Source of the DNA: Baffinella frigidus
Lineage: Eukaryota; Cryptophyceae; Cryptomonadales; Baffinellaceae
NCBI GenBank assembly: GCA_026770585.1
Contig: MU646608.1
Coordinates: 312,601-332,010 of the forward strand
Reading direction: 5' to 3'
Length of the DNA stretch: 19,410 nucleotides
The notes under the pieces were generated by a model. That model had not been told where the DNA came from. It worked only from the letters and a program-made list of their open reading frames with translations, and ran no database searches. How positions within the stretch are numbered: position 1 is the stretch's first letter; every line of letters starts with the position of its first letter. Made by a program: the position numbers and the translations under genes. This document shows positions 18,001 through 19,410 of this stretch, one piece after another.

Positions 18001-18704
18001 GCGAGCAGCCCGCCGACCTGGTGCATGTTCCGGGTGTTGATGTGTGCAAGCACAGCCCAGTGGTGAGTTTTATGCGGTGCACCGTGGGCGCAAGGAGTTT
18101 ATTGCGGACCCGAGCAGATCACCACCGCACCCACTCAATCCAAGTCTACCCGATCCTTTCATCGATCTGAGTTCACCCGGGTATCAGTTGGCACTCAACG
18201 GGAGCGGGCACACACGAGCCTTGCCGGCGTCGTCCGAGTTGGACTTGAAGAAGGAGTTGGTGTCGAAGTTGGCCCACGCGAATCCCTCCGAGAAGGCGGC
18301 CGCATCCTCGTTTCGACCTGTCTTCCCGCCCGTGCGGCCGACGATGGACATGATTTGGACCTGCCGCGGTTGTGCCACGCTCAGAAACCCACCATGCCGC
18401 CTTGGCTGCACCGCGACCTCTCTTGGTGGTGACGAGGCCGAGCAACCCTACGAGGAGCAGCAGGGGCAACACGGGGCGCCTCTCCTCCTGCTCCGCAACC
18501 TATCTCGGCGTCACCCAACGATAAGTACAATGCCAGCCCCTCCACCTACAACGCCAGCCCCTCCACCTACAATGATACCATCTGCAGGTGCGGCGGACGA
18601 GAAGAGGGCATTGCGCACACCTGATCGATGAGCGCGATGGCCCCGCCTGCGCCCGCCCCCGCCCCGCCCGCTGTCCCACCTGCTTCGACGTTCAGCGTTG
18701 AGAG
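11277..18704 (-). CDS. multi-pass membrane protein, 19 exons, 5' end outside window
   Basis: Exons in order: 18621-18704, 18212-18360, 17786-17902, 17446-17631, 17173-17232, 16887-16968, 16651-16735, 16501-16577, 16141-16209, 13526-13591, 13281-13346, 13066-13131, 12815-12898, 12516-12644, 12267-12327, 12078-12098, 11883-12004, 11514-11666, 11277-11354 (TAG at 11277-11279). They total 1755 nt, 584 residues plus stop, with continuous phase. Sixteen introns are GT-AG and two GC-AG. The protein has a Gly-rich ectodomain end, a sequon-dense loop, roughly nine hydrophobic segments and a hydrophilic acidic C-terminal region. The layout resembles the channel- or receptor-like membrane ends of large algal surface proteins sometimes labelled TRP-like; this is impression only. 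Exons 5-7 have the least certain edges. No start codon is present because exon 1 opens at an acceptor. Confidence 0.75.
12078..13591 (-). CDS. exons 10-16: membrane-embedded core
   Basis: Exons 10, 11 and 12 are each exactly 66 nt in phase 0. They encode AYFWGFAVANYSVAFWAFFL, VFKKVALGLILELLDGAANA and VVVLHAIEVVLVLFGSPFRD. Exon 13 (12815-12898) contains ADKLHAARVNFWQLNFSTSL. Exon 14 (12516-12644) contains ILTAALPIIMGPDAVPDWMG and the helix VIMIVSTSATALAAVVAVL. Exon 15 (12267-12327) is FFMFTGTIWGLGNNLLAPLT, with a GC donor. Exon 16 (12078-12098) is a 21-nt micro-exon (WARLVL core) chosen because it keeps phase between exons 15 and 17. Most acceptors have good pyrimidine tracts. Charged residues between hydrophobic stretches mark short loops. 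Confidence 0.75.
12244..12262. repeat. run of 19 G
   Basis: A homopolymer inside intron 15, immediately downstream of the GC donor (a C run on the sense strand). It shows that long G/C runs occur within the locus as well as at its ends. Confidence 0.95.
13592..16140. repeat. 2.5-kb TTTAGGG-like array forming intron 9
   Basis: Nearly the whole 2549 bp is heptamer-derived: TTTAGGG, TTCAGGG, TGTAGGG, TTTGGGG, TTTCGGG and TGCAGGG on the plus strand. Variants form local homogeneous runs (TGTAGGG about 14790-14870, TTCAGGG about 14980-15030, TTTGGGG about 14033-14075). On the sense strand the units are CCCTAAA-like. They start 4-6 nt inside the GC donor and end about 7 nt before the GCAG acceptor. 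The flanking exons join in phase 0. Short plus-strand frames inside are repeat translations, not genes. Confidence 0.9.
16141..16577 (-). CDS. exons 8-9: Cys-rich loop and membrane segment
   Basis: Exon 8 (16501-16577) is FKASPKRSFYSVCTDPCKEP plus GCVNK: three cysteines in eleven residues, probably a disulphide-bonded lumenal or extracellular loop. Exon 9 (16141-16209) has a textbook acceptor (CCTGCCTCCTCTGCAG|ATC) and encodes ILTFYVYFMEKRMKGDWTKS. It ends SRQ at CGACAG|GC, with no usable GT nearby. The telomere-like array begins directly after this GC donor. Confidence 0.75.
16651..17631 (-). CDS. exons 4-7: first membrane segments
   Basis: Exon 4 (17446-17631) begins GAVFIDKFFRR, then a hydrophobic helix (LALSICMLFAVYLIRSLV), then FPSWEGPVFVVQLLG, whose aromatic/acid signature looks like a family motif. 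Exon 5 (17173-17232) encodes FSEIFGGMILSGCWAWMVT. Exon 6 (16887-16968) encodes a second clear helix (LTLTGPVTFIVVVAM). Exon 7 (16651-16735) encodes VTFMEIAQPWEARRHPARRW and no membrane segment. The donor of exon 5 was set at GG|GTTCG because the better-looking GTGACA downstream would create a stop at the junction with exon 6. The ends of exons 6 and 7 were chosen by phase and are the weakest part of the model. Confidence 0.55.
17786..18704 (-). CDS. exons 1-3: end of ectodomain and N-glycosylation loop
   Basis: Exon 1 (18621-18704) is flanked by CTCAG|CTC and CAG|GTGTGC and has a Gly/Ala tract (GGTAGGAGAGAGGAIALIDQ). Exon 2 (18212-18360) contains VQIMSIVGRTGG and FSEGFAWANFDTNSFF. Its donor could be any of three overlapping GT (GTGTGTGCC); the third gives phase 2 and joins exon 3. 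Exon 3 (17786-17902) packs five Asn-X-Ser/Thr sequons (NDT, NET, NCS, NAS, NCT) and three cysteines into about 30 residues just before the first membrane segment. That places this part outside the cell or in the ER lumen. The intron at 18361-18620 holds a 21-nt repeat. Confidence 0.7.
18526..18573. repeat. 21-nt tandem repeat, about 2.3 copies
   Basis: TACAATGCCAGCCCCTCCAC plus C, then a near-identical copy with one change and a partial third. It is in intron 1 of the membrane-protein gene. Confidence 0.9.
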
Positions 18705-18958
18705 CTGAGGGTGCAAGATTGAGGATTTGTTGTTTGGGGTTTGGGGTTTGAGGTCGAGGGTTTAGGGTTTGGGGCTTAGGGTGTAGGTTATGTGGTCAAG
18801 GGTTTAGGGTTGAGAGTGTAGGATTCAGGGTATGGGGTATGGGGTTTGGGGTGTAGGGTATATGGTTTAGGATTCGAGGAGAGAAAACGAGAAGGGTGCA
18901 GGGTTTGGGTTCAGGCTATGGGTGTGGGGTCTGGGGTGTAGGGTATAGGGTTTAGGAT
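18705..18958. repeat. degenerate TTTAGGG-like array upstream of exon 1
   Basis: Heptamer-like units in the same orientation as the intron 9 array, ending right at the exon 1 acceptor (sense CACCCTCAG|CTC). A segment starting GGGGTGTAGGGTATA and ending GGAGAGAAAACGAGA is duplicated (about 18849-18894 and 18933-18977). Confidence 0.85.
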
Positions 18959-19040
18959 TCAAGGAGAGAAAACGAGAGCGAGAGTGAGAGCGAGAGTGAG
19001 AGCGAGAGCAAGAGCGAAAGCGAGAGAGAAAATACTCGAA
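18959..19040. repeat. GA-rich repeat
   Basis: Units such as GAGAGCGAGAGT repeated with variants. It is pyrimidine-rich on the strand of the membrane-protein gene and probably lies within its next intron. Confidence 0.9.
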
Positions 19041-19220
19041 GGTGGGAGGGAGGGAGGGTGGGAGGGAGGGAGGGAGCGAGGGAGGGATGGAGGGATGGAT
19101 GGAGGGAGGGAGGAAGGGAGGGATGGAGGGATGGAGGGAGGGAGGGATGGAGGGATGGAGGAAGGGAGGGATGGAGGGATGGAGGGAGGGAGGGATGGAG
19201 GGATGGCGGGATGGAGGGGG
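19041..19220. repeat. GGGA/GGAT minisatellite
   Basis: Tetramers GGGA and GGAT in higher-order blocks (GGAGGGAGGGATGGAGGGAT repeated). Frames of 80-130 codons are open across it on both strands (Gly/Arg/Met-rich or Pro/Ser/Leu-rich) because the repeat lacks stops. I do not regard them as genes. Confidence 0.95.
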
Positions 19221-19339
19221 AAAGGAGAGTCCTTTCCCCGCCCAGGGCGGGGGAGAAAGGGTGTGTAAAACAGAGACACACGGAGGGAGGAAGGGGGGGT
19301 TGGGGTTGACCTGACACCCCCCCGCCGACTCCGCCCCCC

Positions 19340-19340
<1 letters not shown>

Positions 19341-19410
<70 letters not shown>
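19341..19410. repeat. poly-C homopolymer at right end
   Basis: Exactly 70 C, the reverse complement of the left-end run. Confidence 0.97.

Noticed and set aside
18005-18060. Additional small exon (HINTRNMHQ) between exons 2 and 3
   Set aside because: No suitable acceptor precedes it, and exon 2 joins exon 3 in phase without it.
18952-19341. Open frames with Pro/Ser/Leu or Gly/Arg/Met repeats
   Set aside because: They are translations of the GGGA/GGAT minisatellite; stop-free tetramer repeats explain them.

Overview
The window looks like nuclear DNA of an intron-rich, GC-rich eukaryote. The degenerate heptamer arrays are built on the plant/green-algal telomere unit TTTAGGG (CCCTAAA on the other strand). 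A green-lineage alga is the best guess; the style recalls large-genome prasinophytes such as Cymbomonas, but that is impression, not a search result. I see no bacterial operon, tRNA, rRNA or CRISPR. Both ends are homopolymers of exactly 70 bases, so this is probably a complete assembly contig broken at G/C runs.

The genes are split, so the long open frames give little guidance. I rebuilt exons from splice sites, frame continuity and phase. Three minus-strand genes emerge. (1) 11277-18704: nineteen exons in continuous phase (584 codons plus stop) encoding the C-terminal part of a multi-pass membrane protein; its 5' end lies beyond the right edge. (2) 8626-10563: a short Armadillo-like repeat protein in about five exons. 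(3) 1393-2656: a two-exon gene for a Ser/Pro/Arg-rich protein of about 364 residues, unrecognised. A fragment of a plus-strand coding region may sit at 71-198.

Layout from left to right: poly-G end; possible plus-strand coding tail; gene 3; about 1.7 kb of single-copy DNA holding a 212-bp tandem duplication and two stem-loops; CCCTAAA-like arrays (about 4360-7850) interrupted by inverted and dispersed repeats sharing the core GGGGATACTACCCC; a spacer with hairpins; the Armadillo gene; a CT/GA microsatellite; the membrane-protein gene, whose ninth intron is a 2.5-kb TTTAGGG-like array; then a smaller TTTAGGG-like array, GA-rich minisatellites and the poly-C end.

The most unusual feature is intron 9 of gene 1. 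It consists almost entirely of telomere-like repeats from splice site to splice site, uses a GC donor, and carries the same five bases (CAGGC) across both junctions. Nothing links the three genes functionally except strand.
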